A stretch of 64,000 nt of DNA from Lysobacter sp. (GCA_019634715.1 JAHCAU010000001.1:186001-250000); one strand, 5' to 3'. Positions 16,732 through 26,394 are shown, counted from the first letter of the stretch. The notes: a model not told the origin generated them from the letters alone. Made by a program: numbers and translations.

Positions 16732-17664
16732 ATGAGCATGGCCCTGCCCGCGCGCCCCGCCCTGATCGCCACGGCCGTGGCACTGTCGGCCTATGCGCTG
16801 TCGCTCGCGGTGCTGGCACGCATGCCGAATGCCAGCCTGGTCGACAAGCTCGTCGAGCCCCTCTTCCTGCTGGCTGTGCTCGGCGGCGCCTTCCCGGCCC
16901 TGACCTGGCTGCTCACGCGCGGCCGCAGCCGTGGCCACGACGACCGGCCGCGCTGGTCGACGCCCTCGAAGCGGCTGGCCGGGCCGCTGGTCTACCTCGC
17001 CGCGTTCGCCGTGCTCGTGCTGGGCTGGGGCTTCACCGCGCTGCAGGCGCAATGGCCCGACGAACCCGCGCAGTCCGTCGCCCAGACCCTGCTCAAGCTG
17101 GCGACCATGGTCGTCCTGCCCGCGCTGCTGTTCCTGCGCGGCAGCACCCTGCGCCCGCGCTTCGGCACCGCACGTCTGTGGTGGGTGTTCGCCGGCATGG
17201 CCGTGGCCTTCGTCGCCTTCCAGGCGGTGTTCGGCCGCGGACTCACGACGCTGCGCGAACTGGCGCCAGCGATGACCACGCTGCTCTGGGCAATCCCCCT
17301 GTGCTGGCTGCGGCAGGTGGTCGAAGCCGGGCTGTGCGAGGAAGTGCTGTTCCGGCGCGTGCTGCAACAACGCATCGCCGACGCCACGCGTTCGCAGGTC
17401 GCCGCCGTGCTGTGGGCTTCGCTGCTGTTCGGCCTCGCCCATGCGCCGGGCCTGTACCTGCGCGGCGCGCACGCGATGGAAGGCGTCGCCGAAACCAGTG
17501 TGCCCTGGGCGGTGGCCTATTCGATCGTGATGATCGCCCCGGCCGGCATCGCCTTCGGCGTGCTCTGGGCGCGCACGCGCTCGCTGTGGCTGGTGGTGGC
17601 CCTGCACGGCACCGTCGACCTGCTGCCGCAGCTCGCGCCCTTCATCCGCGCGTGGACGAACTGA
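16732..17664 (+). CDS. CPBP-family intramembrane metalloprotease
   Basis: A 310-residue polytopic membrane protein. The CPBP (Rce1-like) motifs are present: EEVLFR (Glu203, Glu204, Arg208) and FGLAHAP with His237, plus a final LHGTVDLLP near residue 290. About eight hydrophobic segments surround them. In bacteria such proteins process peptides or give bacteriocin self-immunity; the substrate here is unknown. A GTG start is possible at 16681, but the ATG at 16732 gives the usual short cytoplasmic N-terminus before the first helix. Confidence 0.87.
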   Translation: MSMALPARPALIATAVALSAYALSLAVLARMPNASLVDKLVEPLFLLAVLGGAFPALTWLLTRGRSRGHDDRPRWSTPSKRLAGPLVYLAAFAVLVLGWGFTALQAQWPDEPAQSVAQTLLKLATMVVLPALLFLRGSTLRPRFGTARLWWVFAGMAVAFVAFQAVFGRGLTTLRELAPAMTTLLWAIPLCWLRQVVEAGLCEEVLFRRVLQQRIADATRSQVAAVLWASLLFGLAHAPGLYLRGAHAMEGVAETSVPWAVAYSIVMIAPAGIAFGVLWARTRSLWLVVALHGTVDLLPQLAPFIRAWTN

Positions 17665-17685
17665 AGCCGGAGAATCGAAGCCGCC

Positions 17686-18465
17686 TCAGCGCTTCGGCGG
17701 CCACGGCACGAACGACGAGGTCGTCCGCAGGTACTCGGCATAGGCCGGGCGCCGCTGCTTCAGGTCGGCCTCCAGCAGGGGCACGCCGGACACGCGCAGC
17801 AGCAGGAAGGTCATCAGCATGGGCGAGAACACGGTCCACGCGCCGCCGAGGCTGGCCGATGCGATCCACACGCCCCACCAGAACACCGATTCGCCGAAGT
17901 AGTTCGGATGCCGGGTGTAGCGCCACAGGCCGCGATCCATCACCTGCCCCGCCGACGCCGGATCGGCCTTGAAGCGCGCCATCTGCGCATCGCCGATGGT
18001 TTCGAACAGCAGGCCGAACGCCGCGACCGCCATGCCCAGCCAGGTCACCAGATTCGCGTCGTTCGCGCCGTTGAGCGCCGGCAGCAGCGGCATCGCGATC
18101 ACGAAGGCCAGCACCGCCTGCAGCAGGAATACCAGGTACAGGCTCTTGAATTCGAAGTTCGGCTGGTTGCGCGCGCGGATCGCCTGGTAGCGCCGGTCCT
18201 CACCGTGGCCGTGGTTGCGCCAGGTGATGTAGATCGACAGCCGCAGCGCCCAGGCCGCGACCAGCGCCAGCATCGCCAGCGTGGCGACGGAACGGTCGCC
18301 CTGCCGCCAGGCGAAGACCAGCGCGAACAGCAGGAAGAAGATCGACCAGGCGCTGTCGACGATGCTCACGTCGCGCAGCTTCACGCTGAGCAGCCACATG
18401 CCCACCGCCAGCGCGACCATCGCGACAGCCGGCCAGCCCAGGTGTTCCCAGCCGGAAACATTCAT
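17686..18465 (-). CDS. DUF1295 membrane protein, steroid-5-alpha-reductase fold
   Basis: A 259-residue membrane protein with about six helices. It has the DUF1295 hallmarks IVDSAWS, HGHGEDRRYQAIR and the C-terminal GLWRYTRHPNYFGESVFWWG, the NADPH-binding region of the ICMT/5-alpha-reductase superfamily. It probably reduces or methylates a lipid-like substrate, which is not known. Its start overlaps the stop of the DUF2177 gene as ATGA, so the two are translated together. Such pairs often occur near cyclopropane-fatty-acid genes, none of which are present here. Confidence 0.9.
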   Translation of the reverse strand: MNVSGWEHLGWPAVAMVALAVGMWLLSVKLRDVSIVDSAWSIFFLLFALVFAWRQGDRSVATLAMLALVAAWALRLSIYITWRNHGHGEDRRYQAIRARNQPNFEFKSLYLVFLLQAVLAFVIAMPLLPALNGANDANLVTWLGMAVAAFGLLFETIGDAQMARFKADPASAGQVMDRGLWRYTRHPNYFGESVFWWGVWIASASLGGAWTVFSPMLMTFLLLRVSGVPLLEADLKQRRPAYAEYLRTTSSFVPWPPKR

Positions 18466-18878
18466 CGCGTCTTCCCTCCCATCCGATTCAGGGCGAAGGC
18501 GATCGAGGACACGCTGGCGGTCAGCACCGTGCCCCAGGCCAGATCCACCACGGTGATGAGCAGCGGCCAGTCGCGGATCAGCGCCAGGCTGGTCAGGTCG
18601 AAGGTCGCGTAGGTGACGAAGCCGAACGCCGCGCCGTTCAAGGCCGCCTGCTTCAGCGAGTTCTTCTCGACCGCCGGCATCAGCACGAAATGCACGATCC
18701 CGGCGATGAACACCAGGTAGAAGGCGATGGCCGCCGCCCAGTTCACGTCGGCCTTGAGCAGGGTGCCGATCTGCGCATCGTAGAAGTCCCTGGCCACCAG
18801 CCCCAGCCAGACCAGGTCGATGGCGAAGAACACGGGCAGCACGATCAGGAACAATCTGGCGAACAGTCTCAGGCGCAT
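18462..18878 (-). CDS. DUF2177 family membrane protein
   Basis: A 138-residue protein with four hydrophobic helices. It has family patterns FFAIDLVWLGLVARDFY, NGAAFGFVTYATFDLTSLALI and ITVVDLAWGTVLT. The ATG at 18878 is the family start; the frame is open to 19004. It is the first gene of an operon with the DUF1295 gene, with a 4-bp overlap. Function unknown; the pairing suggests a membrane-lipid role. Confidence 0.88.
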   Translation of the reverse strand: MRLRLFARLFLIVLPVFFAIDLVWLGLVARDFYDAQIGTLLKADVNWAAAIAFYLVFIAGIVHFVLMPAVEKNSLKQAALNGAAFGFVTYATFDLTSLALIRDWPLLITVVDLAWGTVLTASVSSIAFALNRMGGKTR

Positions 18879-18964
18879 GGCGACACTCCGGGTTCGTCCG
18901 CCGACAGGGTGGTCCGCCGGCGATCCACGGTCAATCCATACGCATGTCCTGCCCCGGCGGATGC

Positions 18965-18992
18965 AAAAAAATGGCGGGCCGACAGGCCCGCC
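18965..18992 (-). terminator. Rho-independent terminator of the dioxygenase gene
   Basis: Read on the minus strand, GGCGGGCC (18985-18992) and GGCCCGCC (18973-18980) form an 8-bp stem with a TGTC loop, followed by a T run (18965-18971). Confidence 0.88.
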
Positions 18993-19058
18993 GAACCGAC
19001 GCATTCCGGGGACAGGCGTCGCAATGCTCCCAAGGGGATCGTCAGATCTCGTGGCTGT

Positions 19059-19784
19059 TCAGACCGGATTGCCCACGCCAGCGCGCGTCGTACCGATCTG
19101 CACATTGCCGAGGTAGCCACCGCCACTGGCCACCACATTGGTCAGGTACGAAGGGCCGCCTTCATTGCGGTAGATGAAATCGTTCTCGTTGGGCGTGATC
19201 GGCGCGCCGCGGCGGTAGATCGGATTGGTGTTGAACACCTGGTCGACCACGCTGCGCGCGAAATAGAACTGGCAGACGAACACGCTGGACAGGTTGCGCC
19301 CGTGCGCGTTCGGCGACACCCGGCGCGCAGCGTTCTGCACCGCGGCGTGGATGTGGATCGCGCGGCCGGTGTAGCTGCCCGGGAACAGGGTCACGAACTC
19401 GGCGACGCCGTTCGCATCGGTGACCTGGTAGCCACGGCAGAAATCCTGGCCGACGGTGTTGAAGGCCGCGTAGCCCGAATACAGACCCGTGGCATCGCAG
19501 GACCAGATATCGACGACCGCATTGCGGATCGGCGCGCAGTTGTTCTGGATGTCGACCACGCGCACGCGCAGGGTGAGCGGCGCGCCGGGCTTGGGGATCG
19601 TGCTGGTGGAATTGCTGCGCAGGTCGCGGCGGTTGCGCAGCACGACATCGGGGTACGGCCCGGCCGTGCTCTCGCCACCGTTGCGGCACAGTTGCTGGGA
19701 ACTCGCGCCACCGGCCAGCGCGAACAGCGACGTGGCGCCGAACAATTGCAAGGCCTTGCGTCTTTCCTTGGATTCGACCGACAT
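19059..19784 (-). CDS. Exported intradiol ring-cleavage dioxygenase-like protein
   Basis: A 241-residue protein with a twin-arginine-like start (ERRKALQLFGATSLFALAGGA), suggesting folded export. The core resembles the protocatechuate 3,4-dioxygenase beta-sandwich: GPYPDVVLRNRRDLR, VVDIWSCDATGLYSGY, FCRGYQVTDANGVAEFVTLFPGSYTGRAIHIH. Candidate Fe(III) ligands are Tyr of GLYSGY, Tyr of GSYTGR, and the two His of IHIH. It may cleave a catechol-like aromatic outside the cytoplasm; it lacks the catabolic neighbours of a classic pca/cat cluster. The start at 19784 was chosen because it begins the signal region. Confidence 0.85.
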   Translation of the reverse strand: MSVESKERRKALQLFGATSLFALAGGASSQQLCRNGGESTAGPYPDVVLRNRRDLRSNSTSTIPKPGAPLTLRVRVVDIQNNCAPIRNAVVDIWSCDATGLYSGYAAFNTVGQDFCRGYQVTDANGVAEFVTLFPGSYTGRAIHIHAAVQNAARRVSPNAHGRNLSSVFVCQFYFARSVVDQVFNTNPIYRRGAPITPNENDFIYRNEGGPSYLTNVVASGGGYLGNVQIGTTRAGVGNPV

Positions 19785-20239
19785 GGCATGTCTCCTGGGT
19801 GGGTGTGGCGAATCGCCGCGCTCCGCATCGCGGACGCCGGCCCGATTCGCGGCGCAGACCCTAGGGCTCGCGCATCGCCCCGCCCAATGAACAGCCGCTG
19901 GGTCGTCATGCCGCGAGCGGCATGACCCCGCGCGTCCCGGATGTCTGCGATCGGACATACCGGAACGAATGTTCAGAAGTCATGAGGCGTGCAGGCTGTG
20001 CGCAGACGCGAATCGCCCCGAATGTCCGGTGTGAGTCCCTGCAGTCAGACGCGCATCCGCATCGCTTATTGCCGGATCGACATGAGGCTGCGAGAGATCG
20101 CGTCGATCACGGCGAAGGCAAGATCGGCAAAGCCGTGCGCCATCAGGGAAGAAGCGTACGTTGCAGCGCAACAACTTTGATCGATATCGACAAGATCAAT
20201 TGCACGCATGTGTCCTGCCTCGACTGGATGCGCAACGTC
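19785..20239. other. Intergenic region upstream of the dioxygenase gene
   Basis: About 455 bp with no supported gene. It contains an AT-richer patch near 20170-20210 (GATCGATATCGACAAGATC, a near-palindrome). The upstream ATP-grasp gene runs in the same direction and ends at 20240. The dioxygenase promoter should be here. Confidence 0.4.
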
Positions 20240-20998
20240 TCAGTGCGGCGTGCGTGTGTCCAGCAGTTCTCGCCAACGCATCAACAACAGGTCCGTATAG
20301 GCCTCGGCATCGATGTCATACGCGCCCAGCGAATAACCGTCGTTGGCCTCGATCAGTGCCGTTTCGCCATTCGCGAGCACGCCGAAATCGATGGCATAGG
20401 CGCAGGGGGCAGTTCCGGCAACGCGATATGCATCGATGGCCGATTGCACCTGCCCCAGATCGATCATCTTGTCCCGCTCACCCGCGTAATGGCTGACAGC
20501 GACGATGCGCTCCTGGATCACGTACACGCGATACTCGGACAGCCAGCGCACGACTTCCGAGCAGAGGACGGCCTGGCGTCGCGACACGCCACCGAGGTAG
20601 TACAGATCGTCGTGATGCCGGAAGACACGGCCGGTGAAGGATTTGCGGCGGTCCGCCGGTTTCGCGAAGACGGCGCCTGCGCTCTCCGACCACACGCCTG
20701 CTTCGACATCGCGGAGCGTTGCGCGCCAGATGCGTCGCCGCGTCCACGGTGTGAGTGATGCCGGATAGTCGTCCGGCACGGGAATCGGAATCCCGAGCTG
20801 CTTCATCGCGCCATGCGTCGCATCCATCGCGCCCATGAGGAAGGTGTCTTCCGACAGCGGCAGGGCCCGCCGATCGATCAGCTTCTGCGTGAACAACTCG
20901 ACATCGATCCCGCGCGTGCGCAGGACCGGGGCGACGAGGGCTTCCTCATGCCGCAGCGAGCCATCGCCGCGCTTTTCGATGAACGCTTTCCGGAACAT
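20240..20998 (-). CDS. ATP-grasp domain protein (R2K-like clade)
   Basis: A 252-residue cytoplasmic protein. The middle and end read as an ATP-grasp fold: AGAVFAKPADRRKSFTGRVF (ATP-binding Lys), the RVYVIQERIVAVSHY strand, and the metal-binding end CAYAIDFGVLANGETALIEANDGYSLGAYD (Asp, Glu, Asn). This matches the R2K-type ATP-grasp proteins, some of which act in peptide tagging or modification. No partner peptide gene is evident nearby. Product and substrate unknown. Confidence 0.83.
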   Translation of the reverse strand: MFRKAFIEKRGDGSLRHEEALVAPVLRTRGIDVELFTQKLIDRRALPLSEDTFLMGAMDATHGAMKQLGIPIPVPDDYPASLTPWTRRRIWRATLRDVEAGVWSESAGAVFAKPADRRKSFTGRVFRHHDDLYYLGGVSRRQAVLCSEVVRWLSEYRVYVIQERIVAVSHYAGERDKMIDLGQVQSAIDAYRVAGTAPCAYAIDFGVLANGETALIEANDGYSLGAYDIDAEAYTDLLLMRWRELLDTRTPH

Positions 20999-21066
20999 GG
21001 ACCGACGATATCACGCCGATCCGGCCGGGCATTGCACATGCCCGACCGGCACAGGGCAGTCCTGCC

Positions 21067-22611
21067 TCAACCACCCAACGAAAACAACAGCTCCCCCGCC
21101 ACCGCATCGAACCGCCCCGACAGCACCAGGTCCTGCGCGGCCTGCAGGTCGGGGGCGAGGTAGCGGTCCTCGGCGTAGAAGGGCACGCGTTCGCGCAGCG
21201 CGGCGTGGTACTCGGAGAGCGTGTCGGAGGTCTTCAGGCCCGCGTGGAAATCGATGCCCTGCGCGGCGGCGAGCAGTTCGATGCCGACGATGTAGGCGGT
21301 GTTCTTCGCCATCTCGGTGAGGCGCCGGCCGGCGAAGGTCGCCATGCTGACGTGGTCTTCCTGGTTGGCCGAGGTCGGCAGGCTGTCGACGCTGGCCGGA
21401 TGCGCCAGCGACTTGTTCTCCGAGGCCAGCGCGGCGGCGGTGACGTGGGCGATCATGAAGCCGGAGTTGAGGCCGGGTTCGGGCACGAGGAAGGCCGGCA
21501 GGCGCGACAGCGAGGCGTCGATCAGCAGCGCGATGCGGCGCTCGGACAGCGCGCCGATCTCGGCGATGGCGAGCGCGAGCGTGTCGGCGGCGAACGCGAC
21601 CGGCTCGGCGTGGAAATTGCCGCCGGACAGCACCGACCACTCGCCGTTCTGTTCGAACAGCAGCGGATTGTCGGAGACGGCATTGGCTTCGGTCGACAGC
21701 GTGACCGACACCTGGCGCATCAGGTCGAGGCAGGCGCCCATGACCTGTGGCTGGCAGCGCAGCGAGTACGGATCCTGCACGCGGTCGTCGCCGACGAGGT
21801 GCGACCGGCGGATCTCGGACCCTTCGAGCAGCGCGCGATAACGTGCGGCGACCGCGATCTGCCCGGGCTGGCCGCGCACCGCGTGGATGCGCGCATCGAA
21901 GGGCGCATCGGAGCCGCGTGCGGCATCGACCGACATCGCGCCGGACGCCAGCGCGGCGCAGAAGATGTGCTCGGCGAGGAACAGGCCCTGCAGCGCGAGC
22001 GCGGTCGAGGCCTGGGTGCCGTTGATCAGCGCCAGGCCTTCCTTCGCGGCCAGCGCGATCGGCGCGATGCCGGCGGCAGCCAGCGCCGATGCCGCATCGC
22101 GGATCTCGCCGTTCACGCGCACTTCGCCCTCGCCCATCAGCGCGAGCGTCATGTGCGACAGCGGCGCGAGATCGCCCGACGCGCCGACCGAGCCCTTCGC
22201 CGGGATGCACGGCAGAATGCCGGCGTTGTACGCGGCGATCATCGTTTCGAGCAGCTGCGGGCGCACGCCCGAGCAGCCGCGCGCGAGGCTGGCGATCTTC
22301 ATGGCCAGGATCAGGCGCACCACGGCGTCGTCCATCAGCGCGCCGACGCCGACCGAGTGCGAGCGGATCAGGTTCGCCTGCAGCAATTCGAGCTGGTCTT
22401 CGGGAATGTGGGTGCTCGCCAGCTTGCCGAAGCCGGTGTTGATGCCGTACGCCGGCTTGCCGGCCGCGACGATGCGGCCCACGGCGTCGGCGGAGGCGCG
22501 CACCGGGCCCCAGGCGGAGTCGTCGAGCGCGATGGCGACATCGCCTTGCCACACGCGGCGCCATTGCGCCAGCGACACGGCACCGGGAACGAGGGTCAAC
22601 GTGGTCTTCAT
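21067..22611 (-). CDS. hutH: Histidine ammonia-lyase
   Basis: A 514-residue enzyme for the first step of histidine degradation, histidine to trans-urocanate plus ammonia. The MIO cofactor forms from Ala144-Ser145-Gly146 in [14 protein letters not shown]. Other family signatures are [18 protein letters not shown], and [14 protein letters not shown]. The start at 22611 matches the family length. It lies 19 bp downstream of hutU and is surely co-transcribed with it. Confidence 0.97.
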   Translation of the reverse strand: MKTTLTLVPGAVSLAQWRRVWQGDVAIALDDSAWGPVRASADAVGRIVAAGKPAYGINTGFGKLASTHIPEDQLELLQANLIRSHSVGVGALMDDAVVRLILAMKIASLARGCSGVRPQLLETMIAAYNAGILPCIPAKGSVGASGDLAPLSHMTLALMGEGEVRVNGEIRDAASALAAAGIAPIALAAKEGLALINGTQASTALALQGLFLAEHIFCAALASGAMSVDAARGSDAPFDARIHAVRGQPGQIAVAARYRALLEGSEIRRSHLVGDDRVQDPYSLRCQPQVMGACLDLMRQVSVTLSTEANAVSDNPLLFEQNGEWSVLSGGNFHAEPVAFAADTLALAIAEIGALSERRIALLIDASLSRLPAFLVPEPGLNSGFMIAHVTAAALASENKSLAHPASVDSLPTSANQEDHVSMATFAGRRLTEMAKNTAYIVGIELLAAAQGIDFHAGLKTSDTLSEYHAALRERVPFYAEDRYLAPDLQAAQDLVLSGRFDAVAGELLFSLGG

Positions 22612-22630
22612 GTGTCGATGTGTCCCGTGA

Positions 22631-24328
22631 TCAGCGCTGCATCGGCAGCTTGAGGCCCTGTTCGCGCGCGCACTGCTGCGCGATCTCGTAGCCGGCGTCG
22701 GCATGGCGCATCACGCCGGTACCGGGGTCGTTCCACAGCACGCGGGCGATGCGCCTGTCGGCTTCTTCCGTACCGTCGCACACGATCACCACGCCGCTGT
22801 GCTGGCTGAAGCCCATGCCGACGCCGCCGCCGTGGTGCAGCGACACCCAGGTCGCACCGCCGGCCACGTTGAGCATGGCATTGAGCAGCGGCCAGTCGCT
22901 GACCGCATCGCTGCCGTCCTTCATCGCCTCCGTCTCGCGGTTCGGCGACGACACGCTGCCGCTGTCGAGGTGGTCGCGGCCGATCACGATCGGCGCCTTC
23001 AGCTCGCCGTTGCGCACCATCTCGTTGAACGCGAGGCCGAGCTTGTGGCGCAGCCCCAGGCCGACCCAGCAGATGCGCGCCGGCAGGCCCTGGAAGCTGA
23101 TCCGCTCCTTCGCCATGTCCAGCCAGCGATGCAGGTGCGCGTCGTCGGGAATCAGTTCCTTGACTTTCGCGTCGGTCTTCGCGATGTCCTCCGGATCGCC
23201 GCTCAGCGCGACCCAGCGGAACGGGCCGACGCCGCGGCAGAACAGCGGGCGCACGTAGGCCGGCACGAAACCCGGGAAGTCGAAAGCGTTCGTGCAGCCT
23301 TCGTCGAACGCCATCTGGCGGATGTTGTTGCCGTAGTCGACGGTCGGGATGCCCTGCGCGTGGAAGGCCAGCATCGCCTCGACGTGCACGCGCATCGAAC
23401 GCTTCGCCGCGTCGCGCACGCCTTCCGGATTCGACGTCTGCTCGGCCAGCCAGTGCTCCACCGTCCAGCCGATCGGCAGGTAGCCGTGCACCGGGTCGTG
23501 CGCGCTGGTCTGGTCGGTCACGCAGTCCGGGCGCACGCCGCGACGCACCAGTTCCGGCAGGATCTCGGCGGCGTTGCCGAGCAGCGCGATCGATTTCGCC
23601 TCGCCGGCGGCGGTGTACTTCGCGATCCGCGCGAGCGCGTCGTCCAGATCCGTCGCCTGCTCGTCGACGTAGCGCGTGCGCAGGCGCATGTCGATGCTGC
23701 TCTGGCGGCATTCGATGTTGAGCGAACTCATGCCCGCGAGCGCGGCGGCCAGCGGCTGCGCGCCGCCCATGCCGCCGAGGCCGGCGGTGAGCAGCCACTT
23801 GCCGGTCAGGTCGCCGTCGTAGTGCTGGCGGCCCATCTCGACGAAGGTTTCGTAGGTGCCCTGCACGATGCCCTGCGAACCGATGTAGATCCACGAACCG
23901 GCCGTCATCTGGCCGTACATCATCAGACCCTTTCGGTCGAGTTCGTTGAAGTGCTCCCAGGTCGCCCAGTGCGGCACCAGGTTGGAATTGGCGAGCAGCA
24001 CGCGCGGCGCGTCTGCATGGGTCGGGAAGATGCCGACCGGCTTGCCCGACTGGATCAGCAGGGTTTCGTTGTCTTCCAGGTTACGCAGCGATTCGAGGAT
24101 CGCGTCGTAGCTCTCCCAGTCGCGCGCGGCGCGGCCGATGCCGCCGTAGACCACCAGGTCTTCCGGACGCTCCGCCACCTCGGCATCGAGGTTGTTCTGG
24201 ATCATCCGGTAGGCGGCTTCGCTGAGCCAGCTCTTGCAGCTCTTCTCGCTGCCGCGCGGCGCGCGGATCCTGCGGGAGGGGTCGTGGCGGTTGGAGCCGG
24301 AGACGTTCGATGCGTTCGAGCTGGTCAT
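22631..24328 (-). CDS. hutU: Urocanate hydratase
   Basis: A 565-residue NAD-dependent enzyme converting urocanate to 4-imidazolone-5-propanoate. Diagnostic sequences include [19 protein letters not shown], the NAD-binding [32 protein letters not shown] and [14 protein letters not shown]. Length is normal. It is the first gene of the hutU-hutH operon, transcribed away from the TetR gene. A GATAAT -10-like sequence is on its strand at 24372-24377, about 45 bp before the start codon. Confidence 0.97.
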   Translation of the reverse strand: MTSSNASNVSGSNRHDPSRRIRAPRGSEKSCKSWLSEAAYRMIQNNLDAEVAERPEDLVVYGGIGRAARDWESYDAILESLRNLEDNETLLIQSGKPVGIFPTHADAPRVLLANSNLVPHWATWEHFNELDRKGLMMYGQMTAGSWIYIGSQGIVQGTYETFVEMGRQHYDGDLTGKWLLTAGLGGMGGAQPLAAALAGMSSLNIECRQSSIDMRLRTRYVDEQATDLDDALARIAKYTAAGEAKSIALLGNAAEILPELVRRGVRPDCVTDQTSAHDPVHGYLPIGWTVEHWLAEQTSNPEGVRDAAKRSMRVHVEAMLAFHAQGIPTVDYGNNIRQMAFDEGCTNAFDFPGFVPAYVRPLFCRGVGPFRWVALSGDPEDIAKTDAKVKELIPDDAHLHRWLDMAKERISFQGLPARICWVGLGLRHKLGLAFNEMVRNGELKAPIVIGRDHLDSGSVSSPNRETEAMKDGSDAVSDWPLLNAMLNVAGGATWVSLHHGGGVGMGFSQHSGVVIVCDGTEEADRRIARVLWNDPGTGVMRHADAGYEIAQQCAREQGLKLPMQR

Positions 24329-24365
24329 TGGGCGGAATCCTTGCGCGGCGTGGCGCGGTGGCGTT

Positions 24366-24381
24366 GCGGGAATTATCCCGC
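24366..24381 (-). promoter_or_regulatory. hutU promoter -10 element within a dyad
   Basis: On the minus strand GATAAT (24372-24377) resembles a -10 box. It sits inside the dyad GCGGGA/TCCCGC (24366-24371 and 24376-24381), so a repressor bound here would block hutU transcription. The divergent TetR protein is one candidate. Confidence 0.45.
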
Positions 24382-24473
24382 CGCATGTCCCGCGCCCATC
24401 ATCGAAACCTCGGCCAGGCTGGCCCAGCCCGCTCGCAAGTCATTGATTCCGGGCCCGCGGACGACAGATTGTG

Positions 24474-24479
24474 TACGCT
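24474..24479 (+). promoter_or_regulatory. -10-like TACGCT for the TetR gene, leaderless
   Basis: TACGCT ends six bases before the ATG at 24486, which would place the transcription start at or next to the start codon. No ribosome-binding site is visible. A short dyad (GTATAC, 24480-24485) lies between box and ATG and may be an autoregulatory site. No clear -35 is seen. Confidence 0.4.
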
Positions 24480-24485
24480 GTATAC

Positions 24486-25073
24486 ATGAGCCAGCCCGCC
24501 ACCGCCGACCGCATCCTCCATGCCGCCCGCGTCCTGTTCGAACGCGAAGGCGCCGCCGCCATGACCATGCGCCGCATCGCGCAGGAGGTCGGCATTACGC
24601 CCATGGCGATCTACCGCCATTTCCCGAACCGCGACGCCCTGCTCAAGCGCATCTGCGACGACAGCTTCCAGGAGATCGCCCGCCACTGGCACGCACGCAA
24701 CAGCGGCCCCGACGTGATGACCCGCATCGTCGCCCTGCAGGAGATCTACCTCGACTACGCCCTCGCCTACCCGCACCTGTTCGACCACGCCTTCAGCGCC
24801 CGCCGCGACGACGCCCGCCGCTACCCCGACGACTTCCGCGCCCGCCGCTCGCCCACGCTCAACGAAGTCGCGGATGCGGTGGCGGATGCGCAGTCCGCAG
24901 GCGCCTTGAAGCAGGATGATCCGTGGGAAGTCGCGCTCACGCTGTGGGCGCACTCGCACGGCCTGATCGCGCTTTACCGCGCCGGACGGTTCAACTGCGA
25001 TGCGAAGGAATTCCGGGCGCTGCACGCGAGGGCGCTGCGCAGGTTGCTGGAGGGGTTGGCGGTGGATGCGTAG
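24486..25073 (+). CDS. TetR-family transcriptional regulator
   Basis: A 195-residue repressor. The N-terminal DNA-binding domain has the typical AARVLFEREGAAAMTMRRIAQEVGITPMAIYRHF helix-turn-helix (about residues 11-45). The C-terminal ligand domain is of the TetR_C type and unassigned. It is divergent from hutU, so it may control the hut genes or itself. hut genes are more often controlled by HutC (GntR family), which is not in the window, so the link is only positional. The stop codon TAG lies within the left arm of a REP-like repeat (25070-25179). Confidence 0.88.
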   Translation: MSQPATADRILHAARVLFEREGAAAMTMRRIAQEVGITPMAIYRHFPNRDALLKRICDDSFQEIARHWHARNSGPDVMTRIVALQEIYLDYALAYPHLFDHAFSARRDDARRYPDDFRARRSPTLNEVADAVADAQSAGALKQDDPWEVALTLWAHSHGLIALYRAGRFNCDAKEFRALHARALRRLLEGLAVDA

Positions 25074-25179
25074 GGTGGGCATTCTGCCCACCACTGCGAG
25101 CAACACGCATCGGCTCGCAACGATCGGAATCATGCGCTGCACGTCACGGGAAAAGCGGTGGGCAGAATGCCCACCCTAC
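25070..25179. repeat. REP-like inverted repeat overlapping the TetR stop codon
   Basis: GTAGGGTGGGCATTCTGCCC (from 25070) is mirrored by GGGCAGAATGCCCACCCTAC (25160-25179). Each arm also folds alone (TGGGCATTCTGCCCA), and about 60 bp lie between the arms. The left arm supplies the stop codon of the TetR gene. It separates two convergent genes. Confidence 0.85.
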
Positions 25180-25191
25180 TGTGCTGGAACC

Positions 25192-25273
25192 GGGACTCGG
25201 ACATGACGGCACTCCGTTTCGCCCGACGCCCGGAGTGGGCGCCGTTGGCGATTCAGAGCCGCATCGCGCGCAG
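25192..25273. repeat. Direct repeat, copy A of an 82-bp unit
   Basis: About 60 consecutive bases from GGGACTCGGACATGACGG are identical to copy B at 26314, and similarity continues to GCATCGCGCGCAG. In copy B the unit holds the upstream region and first codons of the small gene at 26126-26326. In copy A the matching frame is lost within about 25 codons, so this is a severed 5' end. Confidence 0.85.
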
Positions 25274-25292
25274 ACCGAATGCGCTACGAAAA

Positions 25293-26021
25293 TCATTTGT
25301 CGATCCAACGCACCTCATCCAGGCGAACAATCTTGAACGAGCCGTTGTTAGAGACTACACAGTAGGAATTCGGGCACTCCAACAACCTTCCGACCGGTTT
25401 TCCGGCAATGCTCACGGTCTGATAGCTCCCCTTGCCTTGGCGAACGTCCTCCACCATATTTCCAGCTGCCTTCTTGCCGACGGCATGTGCGATCACGATC
25501 GGTAACAAGAGCACGACAGACGCCACTAGGAATGCGAGGCTGATCAGGCAGGCGCCGATGAACCATGCTCCGGCGACCTCAAGCGTGATGCGGGCATCTT
25601 CTCGTTCAGCAACTCGCGCTCGAAGTCGTTTGATCGAGGACGGCACCTTTGCGCGCCCCCATTCTTTGGCCCGCCGCATCAGCCAGATTGATCCCCAGAG
25701 TGCGCCGAGCAGCAACGGCGACGCCAGAAGCAGCCACCACAATGGCGGGTCGGCCGGCAGCACAAAAGCGATACCCAACGCGATGACGACGAAGCCCATG
25801 TAGATGTAGTCTTCGGCGTCCACAGCGAGAACGCTGGACGGAACCCCCAAGACACTCCAATACGCTTCTGCATAGATTCGCCCAAGCAGATAGAACACCG
25901 GGCCACCGATCACGATGGCCTTCGCAACGAAGTCCAACAGGTTGCTGTAATTCCATGAAGCGCGAACAGGAGTGCCGGATTTGGCCTCGCGCTCATGCGA
26001 CTCAACGGGATCATTGCTCAA
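25293..26021 (-). CDS. Unknown four-helix membrane protein
   Basis: A 242-residue protein with four hydrophobic segments, at about 30-50, 72-92, 95-115 and 148-178, and a soluble C-terminal domain of about 60 residues (GKGSYQTVSIAGKPVGRLLECPNSYCVV). The start is TTG at 26021, supported by GGAGAAAG five bases before it; no other start precedes the first helix. Base composition is less GC-rich than the flanking housekeeping genes. The gene lies between two direct repeats and downstream of the CHAT gene on the same strand. It could be an effector or anchor for that system, but no such family is recognised. Confidence 0.7.
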   Translation of the reverse strand: MSNDPVESHEREAKSGTPVRASWNYSNLLDFVAKAIVIGGPVFYLLGRIYAEAYWSVLGVPSSVLAVDAEDYIYMGFVVIALGIAFVLPADPPLWWLLLASPLLLGALWGSIWLMRRAKEWGRAKVPSSIKRLRARVAEREDARITLEVAGAWFIGACLISLAFLVASVVLLLPIVIAHAVGKKAAGNMVEDVRQGKGSYQTVSIAGKPVGRLLECPNSYCVVSNNGSFKIVRLDEVRWIDK

Positions 26022-26125
26022 TGTCTTTCTCCATGAAATTCAAGGTTCGTGCCAAGGCATGGGGATGCTGGCGCACACCCAATTTCGAAATCCGGGCGCG
26101 GGAGCGACCCGCGCCCGGGTGGCGG

Positions 26126-26326
26126 TCACGCGGGTTCGACCTCCAGCGGCACCAGCCGATTGCACTCGTCGTACTGCAGGCCGCAGAGCATGGCAGCCAT
26201 GCCGCGCAGCGCGGCCTGCGGGCTGGCGCCGCTGGCTTCGCACAGGGCGATGAACTGGGGCGGGACTTCGACGACCAGGACATTCGAAGCCGGGACGTTG
26301 TACGGCGGGAACTGGGACTCGGACAT
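26126..26326 (-). CDS. Small unknown protein, 66 residues
   Basis: The protein starts MSESQFPPYNVPASNVLVVE and includes PPQFIALCEASGASPQAALRGMAAMLCGLQYDECNRLVPLEVEPA. Its length and the helix pattern resemble short regulators or antitoxin-like proteins of mobile DNA, but I cannot name a family. Its start codon and upstream region lie in direct repeat copy B. A dyad at 26395-26440 lies about 70 bp upstream and may be its operator. Confidence 0.55.
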   Translation of the reverse strand: MSESQFPPYNVPASNVLVVEVPPQFIALCEASGASPQAALRGMAAMLCGLQYDECNRLVPLEVEPA

Positions 26327-26394
26327 GACGGCACTCCGTTTCGCCCGACGCCCGGAGTGGGCGCCGTTGGCGAGTCCAGATCGCATCGCGCGCA
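26314..26394. repeat. Direct repeat, copy B of the 82-bp unit
   Basis: This copy matches 25192-25273 and overlaps the start of the 66-residue gene. The two copies are about 1.04 kb apart and bracket the membrane protein gene. Confidence 0.85.

Noticed and set aside
25293..26021. The membrane protein beside the CHAT gene as a bacterial gasdermin
   Set aside because: Gasdermins are beta-rich with a short lipid-bearing N-terminus; this protein has four clear helical membrane segments.
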